From contig NZ_WAGX01000005.1 in the NCBI RefSeq assembly GCF_008830185.1, forward strand, positions 372,001-436,000: DNA of 64,000 nt. Direction: 5' to 3'. The position numbers were made by a program, and so were the translations under genes. This document shows, piece after piece, positions 7,829 through 17,019 of this stretch. Within the stretch, counting starts at the first letter, position 1. Every line of letters starts with the position of its first letter. Source of the DNA: Candidatus Galacturonatibacter soehngenii (lineage in GTDB: Bacteria; Bacillota; Clostridia; Lachnospirales; Lachnospiraceae). The notes beneath the pieces are model-generated. The model had not been told where the DNA came from. It searched no databases and was given only the letters and a program-made list of their open reading frames with translations.

Positions 7829-9994
7829 CTATTTCTCTATTTTAAAAGACTCTACCATTTCATTTAAATCCGCAGTAGAATATTCTAAGCTTTCAATTAC
7901 CTTAGAAAGCTTTCCTGTTTGTTTATTGATATAAGATACCAACTCTAATGCTTCTTTGCTGCTTGTTTCTCCACGAATTGAATTTTCTTCATTTTGCTTT
8001 GCCATCATCAATATATTACTTCTAACTTCATTCATCAACACAGATTGTTCTGACATGGTTTCTAAGATATATGATATCGTTTTTGATATATCAATGACAA
8101 GGCTTACCGCCTTCATACTTTCTGTAGAATTTTCAATACTCGTCTTCACTTTATTTTCTATCGCCATGAAGCTAGCATTCGTTTGATTGATTTCATTTTG
8201 AATGGTATGAATCAGTCCTTCTATTACAGTAGTTGCCTCATTCGTTCCTTCTGATAGACTTTTAATCTCTTGTGCAACTACCGCAAATCCTTTTCCTACT
8301 TCTCCTGCACGAGCTGCCTCAATCGATGCATTTAAAGCTAATAGACTCGTTTGTTTGCTAATTCGATTAATGGTACTAATAATATTGGTAATCTCTAAGG
8401 ATTCCTTTTCCAACGATGATATGCTTCCCATTGCTTTTACCATGGCATGTTCTAGTTCTTGATTTACAAGATTTGCCTCTTGTTGAACTTTAACTGGATC
8501 ATTTTTAAAAACAGTAGCACTTGCCGTTTTTTCTTTCATTGTTTCAACCAAATGACTTAATTCATTATTTTCTAAACAATCTGCTATCTTATTCACTTCT
8601 ATTTGCGTATTATGAAATAATTGATTTTGTTCCATCGCATTATTTGATAAGGTATGGACCATTTCTTCTATACTTCTCATACTATTTTGAATCTTTTGAT
8701 TCGAATTTGACACTGTTGTCACTGTTTTTTGAGATGCCTTTAAGGAGTTTTTAACCCGAATTATCATATTCATTTGATTGCTTATAAATTTATTGAACCA
8801 TCGGATTAGCTGACCTATCTCATTGGTGGAATCCATTGGCAGACGCTTGGTTAAGTCTCCTTCTCCCTCAGCAATATCCCATAAAGTGTTGGTTACGTTA
8901 TTGAGTGGGGTTACGATTGTTTTTTTGCATATAGCATAAGTGACGAAAATGGTATAAAGGATTATGATTCCTCCTGATAGTAATTGATTCGATAAAAAAG
9001 AATCCAATACGTATTGAACCAATAAAGAGGAAGACGCCAAAATACCAAGATAGATTGGAATTCTTCGGCTCAAATGAGAATAGTGATAAATATCTTCAAT
9101 ATCTCCTTCACACATCATACCCCATACTTCATCAGAATAAGGTGGCTTAATAATTGTCCCTTTTCCCCCTACCATGATATGCCTGTAATCTGGATATCCA
9201 GGCCAACAATCAAGATTTTCTTCGTTATGTATTGTATTTTGAACCCCTTGATGAAGCTTACCAGTAGCTGGGTCGGTAAAAATAACTTCGAATTCTGTAT
9301 GATCTTTTATTTTAACAATATCCCAATGCTTTGTTTTGATACCATCTTTTAGATTATCTCCCAAAGAAAAAGTTTGGTCTTCAAACCGACTTCGTGAGAT
9401 TGCGGTCCCTGGCTCGATTCCTCTATTGCTTTGAATCATAAATAAATAATTATCACCAGAATCTTTATAAATATGGGTATCCTCCTCTTGAATCACGTTG
9501 CTCATATCATCGTTTAATACCCTTGCCAGTAAAATATATAGTTGCCCATTTATCTCAAGGGGAGTGGAAAAAAGTAAGGTTACTTCATCAAAAAAAGGTT
9601 TTTGTTTCAAATCTATATCAAGTGTTGCCTTATCGCAATATGGACCATACATATAATTTTCATTCTTGATTCCCTTTTTTATATTAGGAAACTCTGAAAA
9701 ATCATTCCCAATGTGCCTTGTAAAGGAAGATGCAATGACCTTTCCACTTACATCACATAAAAAAACTTCTATCATTGTCTGTGACCTTTTTTGCGAATCA
9801 TTTAAAACTTCTTGAATGATTTGCGCAGTTCCTTGTGATGATATCAACGTCCTTTTTACTACATCTAGCTGGAGCCAGCAATCTTTAAACCAGTTATAAA
9901 GGGCTGCCTTTCTTCCATTAGAAATACCTTCAAAAATTTGCTCTGCCTGTTTTCTTTTATGTCTGTTTGCGGCATATCTAAGTTTTTCTCTCAT
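7829..9994 (-). CDS. Methyl-accepting chemotaxis protein with N-terminal Cache-like region before the membrane hairpin
   Basis: 721-residue chemoreceptor. The first 300 residues look like a Cache-type sensor ([19 protein letters not shown] near residue 78) but have no leading transmembrane helix; the N-terminus is strongly basic. The only two membrane segments are adjacent (about 311-331 and 338-356), followed by HAMP (about 357-410) and a full MCP signalling hairpin with [20 protein letters not shown]. The sensor region would therefore be cytoplasmic if the topology is as it appears, unlike classical receptors. The gene stands alone, with a GGGAGAAAT-type ribosome site upstream of the ATG at 9994. 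The ligand is unknown. Confidence 0.88.
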   Translation of the reverse strand: MREKLRYAANRHKRKQAEQIFEGISNGRKAALYNWFKDCWLQLDVVKRTLISSQGTAQIIQEVLNDSQKRSQTMIEVFLCDVSGKVIASSFTRHIGNDFSEFPNIKKGIKNENYMYGPYCDKATLDIDLKQKPFFDEVTLLFSTPLEINGQLYILLARVLNDDMSNVIQEEDTHIYKDSGDNYLFMIQSNRGIEPGTAISRSRFEDQTFSLGDNLKDGIKTKHWDIVKIKDHTEFEVIFTDPATGKLHQGVQNTIHNEENLDCWPGYPDYRHIMVGGKGTIIKPPYSDEVWGMMCEGDIEDIYHYSHLSRRIPIYLGILASSSLLVQYVLDSFLSNQLLSGGIIILYTIFVTYAICKKTIVTPLNNVTNTLWDIAEGEGDLTKRLPMDSTNEIGQLIRWFNKFISNQMNMIIRVKNSLKASQKTVTTVSNSNQKIQNSMRSIEEMVHTLSNNAMEQNQLFHNTQIEVNKIADCLENNELSHLVETMKEKTASATVFKNDPVKVQQEANLVNQELEHAMVKAMGSISSLEKESLEITNIISTINRISKQTSLLALNASIEAARAGEVGKGFAVVAQEIKSLSEGTNEATTVIEGLIHTIQNEINQTNASFMAIENKVKTSIENSTESMKAVSLVIDISKTISYILETMSEQSVLMNEVRSNILMMAKQNEENSIRGETSSKEALELVSYINKQTGKLSKVIESLEYSTADLNEMVESFKIEK

Positions 9995-10076
9995 CGTAAT
10001 TTCTCCCTTTTCGTATATTTGTATTCAAAACAAAGGATGCGCTTTCGGCCAATTCATCTTTTTTGTTAAAGGATAC

Positions 10077-10119
10077 ACAAAAAAGGACAAAAAGTGCCTA
10101 TAACGACACCTTTGTCCTT
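10077..10119 (-). terminator. Terminator downstream of small membrane-protein pair
   Basis: On the minus strand AAGGACAAAGGTGTC pairs, with two mismatches, to GGCACTTTTTGTCCTT around a short loop and is followed by a T-run (plus A-run 10077-10083). It lies downstream of the gene ending at 10185. Confidence 0.65.
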
Positions 10120-10184
10120 CGACATAATTATATTGTAAAAAGGAAAAGATTACAATTACTTTTACAATTTTTCTACAATAAAAC

Positions 10185-10445
10185 TTAATCTGGTTGCGTG
10201 ACTCTTATTTTATCTTTTTTGGACTTGGATAATACTTCTTTTTCTACTTTCCTATGACACAGGAAATCTCTTGACTGATAAAACATTTGATTATCATCCT
10301 TAACCACAATCAAGTGATTCACGTAATAAATGGTGAGCTTTTGGCCTACGCACGTGTCTGTCTTGCTAGCCATTTGACATACAAAGCTCAATAAAATAAA
10401 TAACACTAAGCTAATACGATAGAATCTGTGCTTTTTATTATTCAT
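10185..10445 (-). CDS. Small hypothetical protein with N-terminal membrane anchor
   Basis: 86 residues, not recognised. A basic N-terminus (MNNKKHRFYR) is followed by one hydrophobic segment, ISLVLFILLSFVC (about 11-23), then a short polar domain with two cysteines and a Lys-rich tail. It could be a membrane-anchored or exported small protein; no catalytic motif is visible. It begins three bases after the stop of the upstream small gene (10449-10775), so the two are probably co-transcribed and translationally linked. A terminator follows. It is called on the basis of this coupling and a good length for an open frame, not on homology. Confidence 0.55.
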   Translation of the reverse strand: MNNKKHRFYRISLVLFILLSFVCQMASKTDTCVGQKLTIYYVNHLIVVKDDNQMFYQSRDFLCHRKVEKEVLSKSKKDKIRVTQPD

Positions 10446-10448
10446 GGA

Positions 10449-10775
10449 TCAGCCTCCAATTAATTGGCTAAAAACCTGCATTGCCTGTTGCCTAAGTTGT
10501 CCATTAAGTGCGGTATTGATTCCTATTGTAATTAAGAAACAAAGGATTCCCCATATAAGGATACGCACCAAAATATAAAAAGAATGGGTTAATAGTTCCA
10601 ATAACTTTGCAAGAAAAGAAATTTTTTTGACAATAACATAGTCTTTTCCATTCTTCCCTTCAAGTTGTTCTACTAAAAGGTCGAATCGTTTCTTTTCTAA
10701 ACGTTTTCGTATCAATCTTTTATTGTATGTTTTTTTCGTTTTTTTTGGTCTGCAATTAATTACCTCCCCAAGCAT
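10449..10775 (-). CDS. Small hypothetical membrane protein
   Basis: 108 residues, not recognised. A very basic N-terminal half (NCRPKKTKKTYNKRLIRKRL) and one transmembrane segment near residues 72-90 (FYILVRILIWGILCFLITIG) are visible, followed by a short polar tail. The frame is open to an earlier ATG at 10874 that has no ribosome site. I start at 10775 because a strong AGAGGAGG lies five bases upstream of that ATG. First gene of a two-gene unit with the 86-residue protein downstream. The basic patch could bind nucleic acid or phospholipid, but this is speculation. Confidence 0.6.
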   Translation of the reverse strand: MLGEVINCRPKKTKKTYNKRLIRKRLEKKRFDLLVEQLEGKNGKDYVIVKKISFLAKLLELLTHSFYILVRILIWGILCFLITIGINTALNGQLRQQAMQVFSQLIGG

Positions 10776-10929
10776 GTTCCTCCTCTCTGATAATAAGCAT
10801 ATGTGGTTTTTGGTAAAAATAATTAGTTTTGGATAAGTGCGCGAAGATGCGCTAGAAATGAATCTAGAATTCATGGATTTATCATATCAGCATTTGACAG
10901 GAAAAGCAATATCTTTAAGGATAAAACTT

Positions 10930-10956
10930 CCAAAAGGGTTACTATTTCGTAACCCC
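10930..10956 (-). terminator. Terminator after flavodoxin gene
   Basis: On the minus strand GGGTTAC - GAAATA - GTAACCC is followed by TTTTGG, 16 bases after the flavodoxin stop codon. Confidence 0.7.
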
Positions 10957-10971
10957 AAGGTCGCTATGCTT

Positions 10972-11463
10972 TTACTTTATATGATTTAAGATATTATAGC
11001 AAAATGTATCAATTTGTAGCTGATCTTCATTTGTTTTCTTTTTCGCTGGATTAACCAATGCAAGTGTTGCTGCAACTTGACAATTCTTAAGTTCATTTTT
11101 TAATTTTTCAAAACACTTACTTGCATCATTTCCCGACTGGCAAGCAAAGAAAGCAACACTTTTTCCACTCAAATCATTTTCTGATAAAAATGTTTTAATT
11201 GGAGGAGTATAGCTACTTGCCCAAACTGGTGTACCAATCACAATAACATCATAATCTTCTTTATTAAATTGATACGATTCTAGCTTCGGTTTTTCATTAA
11301 ATATAACACTTTTTCCACCCCAGAAGAATTTACTTACCTTCCCAGTTGGATACTCTTTTTTAGGAGTCAAACATAGCATATCAGCATTCAACTGCTTCTT
11401 AATTTTTTCTGCTACAAATTTTACATTACCCTCCAAAGAAAAATATACTATAATCGCTTTCAT
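10972..11463 (-). CDS. Flavodoxin-like protein
   Basis: 163-residue cytoplasmic FMN-binding electron carrier family member. The N-terminal beta strand and phosphate-binding loop are visible as IIVYFSLEGNVKFVAEKI. VIGTPVWASSYTPPIKTFL is the conserved second FMN-contact loop (flavodoxin-like fold, flavodoxin_4-type). I start at the ATG at 11463 (MKAIIVYFS) because GGAG lies seven bases upstream. An ATG four codons earlier lacks a ribosome site and would contain the GGAG. Single gene with a terminator. It may serve low-potential electron transfer or quinone/NADPH-dependent reduction; the partner is not apparent. Confidence 0.85.
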   Translation of the reverse strand: MKAIIVYFSLEGNVKFVAEKIKKQLNADMLCLTPKKEYPTGKVSKFFWGGKSVIFNEKPKLESYQFNKEDYDVIVIGTPVWASSYTPPIKTFLSENDLSGKSVAFFACQSGNDASKCFEKLKNELKNCQVAATLALVNPAKKKTNEDQLQIDTFCYNILNHIK

Positions 11464-11611
11464 TGTTATCTCCATCTTATTTTTTCAATCATTATAACAT
11501 ATATTGATTTTATTTCACATATTTAATTATTTTTACATAATATGAAGCATAGTACTTTATATAAGACATTGATTTCATGTCTTAACAATAAATATCAAAA
11601 GGGGACATAAT

Positions 11612-13465
11612 ATGTGTGGTATTGCAGGTTTTTTTAATCCTTACGAGCATTACTCAAATTCATCAAACTATTATAATGAAATATTAACTAGAATGAATAC
11701 CGTACAAAAGCATCGCGGTCCTGATGATGATGGCACTTATCTTTCGGATGCCTTTGCATTTGCTCATGTAAGATTATCCATCATAGACTTGGCTGGTGGC
11801 CACCAACCCATGACCAGAACCTATTATAATAGCAATTATACGATTGTATACAATGGAGAGCTCTATAATACGATAGAACTTAGAGAGGACCTAAAAGCAA
11901 AAGGTCATTCCTTTTTCACCTCATGTGATACAGAGGTAATCTTAATTGGTTTTATAGAATATGGTCCCTCCTTCGTACAAAAACTAAATGGAATATTTGC
12001 TTTTGCAATTAGTGACGAAAGGAAAAATGAACTTTATCTATTTCGCGATCGCTTTGGAATCAAACCTCTTTTTTACACCCAAAAAGAGGATACTCTCATT
12101 TTTTCTTCAGAAATAAAAGGCATCTTTGAGCATCCATTCATTCAACCAGAAGTAGACATAAACGGACTCAATGAAATCTTTAGCATCGGGCCTGCAAAAA
12201 CCCCTGGCATTGGTGTATTTAAAGACATGAATGAAGTTCTTCCAGGCTATTATTGTCAGTTTGGTAAAGATGGTTTACATCTACATCAATATTGGCAGCT
12301 TGAGGCTTATGAACATACGGATTCTCTAGAGGAGACAGTTGCCAAAACCTCCTTTTTAATTCAAGATTCAATCAAGCGTCAAATGGTTTCTGATATCCCG
12401 ATTTGTACCTTCTTATCTGGTGGTCTTGATAGTAGCATCGTTTCCGCCGTGTGCGCCAACGAATTAAAAAAGAAAAATAAACAGCTTTCTACGTTTTCTT
12501 TTGATTTTGTCAACAATAACAGATACTTTAAGTCGAACTCATTTCAGCCTTCACAAGACAGACCATGGGCAGAAAAAATGGCTAAGTTCCTAGATTCCAA
12601 GCACATTTTTCTTGAATGTGACAAACTTAGCCTTGCCGAAAAACTAAAAGATTCGGTTCGAGCACACGACCTTCCTTCCATGGCAGATGTGGATTCCTCT
12701 ATGCTATATTTTTGCTCTCTAGTAAAGGAATATAATGCGGTAACACTAACAGGCGAGTGTGCTGATGAAATTTTTGGGGGCTATCCTTGGTTTCACAAAG
12801 AGGAATGTTTTCAGGCACAAACATTTCCTTGGACGATGAATTTAGAACCACGTAAGGCATTGCTTAAAGATGATTTTTTAAACGAACTAAATATGGATGA
12901 GTATGTACAGAAAACCTATGAAGAATCCATAGCGCAAACTCCTCATTTATACAGCGAAAATAAAACCGAATCACGTAGACGTGAGATATCTTTCCTTAAC
13001 ATAAAGTGGTTTATGCAAACCTTACTAACAAGAATGGATCGCTGTAGTATGTATTCAGGATTAGAGGCAAGAGTTCCATTTGCTGACCATCGTTTGGCAG
13101 AATATGTATTTAATGTTCCTTGGTCAATGAAATATCATAATGAAGTTGTAAAAAGTCTACTACGCGAAGCTTCTATTGGACTGCTCCCAGAAGAGGTGTT
13201 GTTTAGAAAGAAATCTCCATATCCAAAAACCTATGACCCTGGATACGAAAGCCTACTTGCAAAAAAACTAATCGAAGTAATTGAAGAGCCATCCTCTCCC
13301 CTTCTACAGTTTATTGATAAAGCAAAAGTATACTTTTTTATCAATACTCCATCCGATTATGGTTCTCCATGGTATGGTCAGCTTATGGCTGCACCTCAGC
13401 TCATCGCCTATATGTTAATGATTAATGATTGGTTACTTACGTATAAGGTAAAAATCACTATCTGA
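11612..13465 (+). CDS. asnB: Asparagine synthase (glutamine-hydrolysing)
   Basis: 617-residue cytoplasmic enzyme converting aspartate, glutamine and ATP to asparagine. Met is followed by the catalytic Cys2 (MCGIAGFFNP) of a class II glutamine amidotransferase domain (about 2-210; HRGPDDDGT, VYNGELYN). The C-terminal synthetase domain carries the ATP pyrophosphatase loop FLSGGLDSSIVSA near residue 273 and LTGECADEIFGGYPWF. Length is typical (about 610-640). GGGG lies about six bases upstream of the ATG, and a short hairpin (AAGACAT...ATGTCTT, 11563-11583) sits in the leader. Single gene convergent with the legionaminic-acid operon, sharing a bidirectional terminator. Paralogues of this family also amidate other carboxylates, so an alternative acceptor is possible but less likely. 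Confidence 0.9.
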   Translation: MCGIAGFFNPYEHYSNSSNYYNEILTRMNTVQKHRGPDDDGTYLSDAFAFAHVRLSIIDLAGGHQPMTRTYYNSNYTIVYNGELYNTIELREDLKAKGHSFFTSCDTEVILIGFIEYGPSFVQKLNGIFAFAISDERKNELYLFRDRFGIKPLFYTQKEDTLIFSSEIKGIFEHPFIQPEVDINGLNEIFSIGPAKTPGIGVFKDMNEVLPGYYCQFGKDGLHLHQYWQLEAYEHTDSLEETVAKTSFLIQDSIKRQMVSDIPICTFLSGGLDSSIVSAVCANELKKKNKQLSTFSFDFVNNNRYFKSNSFQPSQDRPWAEKMAKFLDSKHIFLECDKLSLAEKLKDSVRAHDLPSMADVDSSMLYFCSLVKEYNAVTLTGECADEIFGGYPWFHKEECFQAQTFPWTMNLEPRKALLKDDFLNELNMDEYVQKTYEESIAQTPHLYSENKTESRRREISFLNIKWFMQTLLTRMDRCSMYSGLEARVPFADHRLAEYVFNVPWSMKYHNEVVKSLLREASIGLLPEEVLFRKKSPYPKTYDPGYESLLAKKLIEVIEEPSSPLLQFIDKAKVYFFINTPSDYGSPWYGQLMAAPQLIAYMLMINDWLLTYKVKITI

Positions 13466-13484
13466 TGTTAATTTATCCTATATT

Positions 13485-13521
13485 CAAAAGGAGCATTGCT
13501 TTGTATGGCAATACTCCTTTT
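13485..13521. terminator. Bidirectional terminator between asnB and the Leg operon
   Basis: AAAAGGAGCATTGC pairs with GCAATACTCCTTTTT around TTTGTATG, with one mismatch; T-runs occur on both strands. It ends both asnB (+) and the long Leg/Maf operon (-). Confidence 0.8.
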
Positions 13522-13522
13522 T

Positions 13523-14206
13523 CTATTCAGACCGACTCATAAGCCAAGTTGCAAGTTCAAATTGAAATTCATTGTCGATGTCAATTGACTCCTCCTCTTT
13601 CATGAGATATGCGTATGTATTCTCCCCATAAAAATCTTTTGCTTTCATAAAAAACTCTGTAGTAGCTATATAAATAGCACCATTGATTCGATATTGCATT
13701 ACGCTATCTTGCCTTCTTTTTCTTTTGTGCAAACAATCCGTTTGAATTCTTCCCTTTGCGTCTAGAGAAACATGTAAAAAAGATGGGTGTTCCACTTTAC
13801 AAACACTTACTAAAGCATCCGCTTTTTTCTCTACTACTATCTGTGCACTTTCAATTATGTGACGAACTTTTCTAAGGGGGGATGTAGGTTGTAAAAGCAT
13901 AAAATACGTGAAGTCTTTTCCTTGATTATGATATTGGTTTAGTACTTCTAGAATTACTTCATTGGAGAAAGCCGTATCACTTGCAAGCTCTAAAGACCTT
14001 AAAAATGGCACACTTGCACCATATTGAATTGCTATTTCAGCATAAGAAGCGGAATCTGTTGATACAATTATCTCATCAAAAATCTGTGATTTTTTGCATG
14101 CCTCTATGGTATAGGCTATCAGTGGCTTGTTATTTATTTGTTTAATATTTTTATCTGGTATGCCTTTTGAACCACTTCTTGCAGGTATTATTGCTAAAAA
14201 ATTCAT
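13523..14206 (-). CDS. legF: CMP-legionaminic/CMP-sialic acid synthetase
   Basis: 227-residue cytidylyltransferase that activates a nonulosonic acid with CTP. The N-terminal nucleotide-binding signature IIPARSGSKGIPDKNIKQI, then IVSTDSASYAEIA and LLQPTSPLR, are diagnostic of the NeuA/LegF/PseF family. Length is normal for the single-domain form (about 225-235). It is the last gene of the operon, seven bases after the hydrolase gene and just before the shared terminator. With legB, legC, legH, legG, legI and the PtmE-like gene upstream, legionaminic acid is the likeliest substrate, though the family alone does not separate sialic, pseudaminic and legionaminic acids. Confidence 0.88.
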   Translation of the reverse strand: MNFLAIIPARSGSKGIPDKNIKQINNKPLIAYTIEACKKSQIFDEIIVSTDSASYAEIAIQYGASVPFLRSLELASDTAFSNEVILEVLNQYHNQGKDFTYFMLLQPTSPLRKVRHIIESAQIVVEKKADALVSVCKVEHPSFLHVSLDAKGRIQTDCLHKRKRRQDSVMQYRINGAIYIATTEFFMKAKDFYGENTYAYLMKEEESIDIDNEFQFELATWLMSRSE

Positions 14207-14213
14207 ACATTTA

Positions 14214-15380
14214 TCAATCCTTTTCCTGTTTTAATTGATAAAAACCCTTTTTCAATTGAATCCCTTGATTTAGGTTTTGTTTGATAATATTTATTATATT
14301 CTTACTGGTATTTTCTTTATAATAAGGATTATCTCCTTTTTCATTCTTCCAATCGTGAGTGATTGCATGGTGTATTCCTCTAGCTATTTCCTTAGCGGTT
14401 GGCTTTGAATTAATTACAAAGTCAGGCTTAATTCTTCCTTCTTGTCGTTCTCCAATGTTAACGACAGGTATTCTTAGATAAGGTACTTCCAAAATGCCAC
14501 TTGAAGAATTGCCAATTACCGCCTTGGCGTATTTGACAAGACTAAAATAGCGTAGGCTTCCAAGAGATGAAAAGACCATGGCTCTGGCTTTATTTTTTAA
14601 TATATAAGTGTCAATTTTTTTATTGATAATATCCCCACCAGCATCAGAATTACTTCTTGTAAAAATGATTTGATAATCCACAAACGAATCTAAGGCCAAT
14701 AATAACTCTTTGATTTGATATTTTGTCTCCTTCTCATCTAGGGTCATAGGATGGTAGGTAACCACCAGATATGGCTCATGAAGTGTGATTGCTAAACAAG
14801 TTTCTAATTCCTCTCTAGAAAGTAATGACAATCGTGTTATATTTTCAATTCCTAATGCTCCTACCTGATACACACGTTTTGGGTCTTCTCCTAGCTGAAT
14901 GACACGTCTTTGATATTCATTGGCGCAGGTAAAATGCAGATAGCTCATTTTCGTAATTGCATGACGCATGCAGTCATCGATACTTCCTTTAGTTATTTCA
15001 CCACCATGTATATGTGCAATAGGAATGTTACAGATACAAGCTGCCACTGCCGCAGATAATATCTCATATCGATCTCCCAATAAAATAACCATATCTGGTT
15101 TCATTCGCTCATATGCATCTCCAAAAGAAAGTAAGCCAAGACCTGTTGATTTACATATACCTGTTTTTGTATCTGTTGCCAAATTCATTTCTATTTTTTC
15201 TTGTATCGAAAATCCATCTTTTATAATCTCTTGCTCTGTTATTCCATATCTTGTGTCCAGATGCATCCCTGCAACAATTAGTAAAAGCTCACACTCTTTG
15301 TCTTCAAGGATTCTTAACATCACAGGCTTTAACAAGCTATATTCCGCTCTACTTCCTGTCACCACACAAAGCTTCTTCAC
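14214..15380 (-). CDS. legG: NDP-N,N'-diacetylbacillosamine 2-epimerase (hydrolysing)
   Basis: 388-residue member of the UDP-GlcNAc 2-epimerase (hydrolysing) family: NeuC/LegG type. Visible signatures are CVVTGSRAEYSLLKPVM at the N-terminus, ILLGDRYEILSAAVAA, HIHGGEITKGSIDD and GNSSSGILEVPYL. It removes the nucleotide and epimerises C2 to give the free hexose condensed by LegI. The start is GTG at 15380, overlapping the stop of legI by four bases (GTGA). Length fits the family (about 370-390). NeuC (UDP-GlcNAc substrate) is the alternative, but the accompanying dehydratase and aminotransferase favour LegG. Confidence 0.85.
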   Translation of the reverse strand: MKKLCVVTGSRAEYSLLKPVMLRILEDKECELLLIVAGMHLDTRYGITEQEIIKDGFSIQEKIEMNLATDTKTGICKSTGLGLLSFGDAYERMKPDMVILLGDRYEILSAAVAACICNIPIAHIHGGEITKGSIDDCMRHAITKMSYLHFTCANEYQRRVIQLGEDPKRVYQVGALGIENITRLSLLSREELETCLAITLHEPYLVVTYHPMTLDEKETKYQIKELLLALDSFVDYQIIFTRSNSDAGGDIINKKIDTYILKNKARAMVFSSLGSLRYFSLVKYAKAVIGNSSSGILEVPYLRIPVVNIGERQEGRIKPDFVINSKPTAKEIARGIHHAITHDWKNEKGDNPYYKENTSKNIINIIKQNLNQGIQLKKGFYQLKQEKD

Positions 15381-16378
15381 TCTTTGATCCTCTCATCCTT
15401 TTCATAATCTATTTGTGCCTTTCTACCAAGTATCTCATTGATTCTCATAGGGGTAATTCCCTCTCCGACTCGTTTGACGCCGATGTTTTCGAATGTAAAC
15501 GTATCCCCTTGTTTGATTGGTCTTGTCGCAACTAGATATTTTCTTACCAATTTTTTATTTTGTTGTTCCTCCTCTGTCAGTGTTTTCTCTCCATTTCCAA
15601 GTGCTTGTTCCACTCGTCGAATCGAATTCACATAATTCTTAAATTCATTGGGCTCCATACTAACTCTATGGTCTGGCCCATTCCATTCCTTGTTAAGCGT
15701 AATGTGTTTTTCAATTACAGTTGCTCCCATTGCTACCGCGGCTAGACCTGCCTCGTATCCGATGGTATGATCTGAGAATCCAACTTGTTTTAAAAACGTA
15801 GTACGAAGTGATTCCATTACTCGTAAATTTACCTCTGATAGTTTTGTGGGATAAGAGCTAATACAATGCAAAAGGATAATTTGTCTTTGTATATGATTGC
15901 TTTCTAGTAATTCTATTGCATCCTTAATTTCATCAAAGCTAGCCATGCCAGTTGATAAAATGATATCTTGTTTTAGGTAAGATAGTCTTTTTAATAGCAA
16001 ATAATTCGTAATCTCTCCAGAAGGAATTTTGAGTATTTGAACGCCTAGTTGTTCTAGATATTCATAGCTTTCTTCCTCAAAGGCTGACGATAAGAACTGT
16101 ATGTTTTTACTCTTACAGTACCAAAAAAGTTCTTCCATATCTTTTGCTGACAGCTCAAGTTTTTTAAGCATATCAAATTGTGAATCATCACAACCCGTAT
16201 TCCTCTTTTGATATTTTGTCTTTTGTAGCGTAGGAACAGCTAATTGCTCCGTGTGATAAAATTGAAACTTAACCGCGTCTGCTTTTGCATCACAGGCCAT
16301 ATCAACTAAACGCTTAGCCAAATTCAAATCGCCATTGTGATTAACCCCTGCCTCAGCAATTATCATTACAGGTTTCAA
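15377..16378 (-). CDS. legI: N,N'-diacetyllegionaminate synthase
   Basis: 333-residue NeuB-family synthase condensing a hexose with phosphoenolpyruvate. A TIM barrel (about 1-260) shows IIAEAGVNHNGDLNLAKRLVD, LSTGMASFDEI, GFSDHTIGYEAGLAAVAMGA and EKHITL. A C-terminal SAF/antifreeze-like domain (about 275-330) shows KYLVATRPIKQGD. I retain the TTG start at 16378 because AAGGAGG lies nine bases upstream. ATG at 16366 is the alternative and would remove four residues. The start lies inside the end of the acetyltransferase gene (26-base overlap), so the two are translationally coupled. Confidence 0.9.
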   Translation of the reverse strand: MKPVMIIAEAGVNHNGDLNLAKRLVDMACDAKADAVKFQFYHTEQLAVPTLQKTKYQKRNTGCDDSQFDMLKKLELSAKDMEELFWYCKSKNIQFLSSAFEEESYEYLEQLGVQILKIPSGEITNYLLLKRLSYLKQDIILSTGMASFDEIKDAIELLESNHIQRQIILLHCISSYPTKLSEVNLRVMESLRTTFLKQVGFSDHTIGYEAGLAAVAMGATVIEKHITLNKEWNGPDHRVSMEPNEFKNYVNSIRRVEQALGNGEKTLTEEEQQNKKLVRKYLVATRPIKQGDTFTFENIGVKRVGEGITPMRINEILGRKAQIDYEKDERIKE

Positions 16379-17018
16379 TCCTTCTTACCTCCTTTACTGG
16401 ACTTCCATAATATATCCTATTTGCCTTTAAATCTTTTAATACAAGGCTGCCTGCACCTACAATTACATTTTCTTCTATTCTTATATTTTGCAAAAGGGTG
16501 GAATTGGCCCCAATGTGTGTATTGGCTTTCACCCATACATTGCCACACAATACACTTCCAGGTGCCAAATGAACAAAATCCTCAATACAAGTCTCGTGCT
16601 CCATAATTACACCTGTATTCACAATACATACATTACCAAGCACAGCTTTTGCATTGATGATAGCGCCTTTTCCAATGTAATTTCCCTCTCCCATTTTTAT
16701 ATCTTTTGATACAACCGCATCTTTGTCTATAATGTTTGGAAAATGATATCCTGCTTTTTTACACCTGTCATATAACGCTCTCCTTACCTTTGCATTTGCA
16801 ATTCCTCCAACTGTAATCACAGCAAACTGGATTCCTTTCTGGTAGAAAGCGTCTAATTCATCATCTACCCCTATGATTTTTACTCCTGCTACGCACGTAT
16901 TCACTTTTTCTTTTTTATCAAGTATACCTGCTATCTCATATCTTTTTAAATGCTTTATTGAGTCAATTACACTGATCGCATGTGCACCCCCGCCAATTAA
17001 AAGAACCTTTTTTTCCAT
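16353..17018 (-). CDS. legH: Sugar O/N-acetyltransferase (PglD/NeuD-type)
   Basis: 221-residue acetyltransferase. An N-terminal Rossmann-like part, KVLLIGGGAHAISVIDSIK, binds the UDP- or GDP-sugar, and a left-handed beta-helix of hexapeptide repeats (from about residue 95) ends in IYYGSPVKEVRRI. PglD/LegH enzymes N-acetylate the 4-amino group of the bacillosamine precursor using acetyl-CoA. In this operon it should act after LegC and before LegG. It lies one base downstream of the PtmE-like gene and overlaps legI. NeuD-type O-acetyltransferase activity is the alternative. Confidence 0.8.
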   Translation of the reverse strand: MEKKVLLIGGGAHAISVIDSIKHLKRYEIAGILDKKEKVNTCVAGVKIIGVDDELDAFYQKGIQFAVITVGGIANAKVRRALYDRCKKAGYHFPNIIDKDAVVSKDIKMGEGNYIGKGAIINAKAVLGNVCIVNTGVIMEHETCIEDFVHLAPGSVLCGNVWVKANTHIGANSTLLQNIRIEENVIVGAGSLVLKDLKANRIYYGSPVKEVRRIETCNDNC

Positions 17019-17019
17019 T

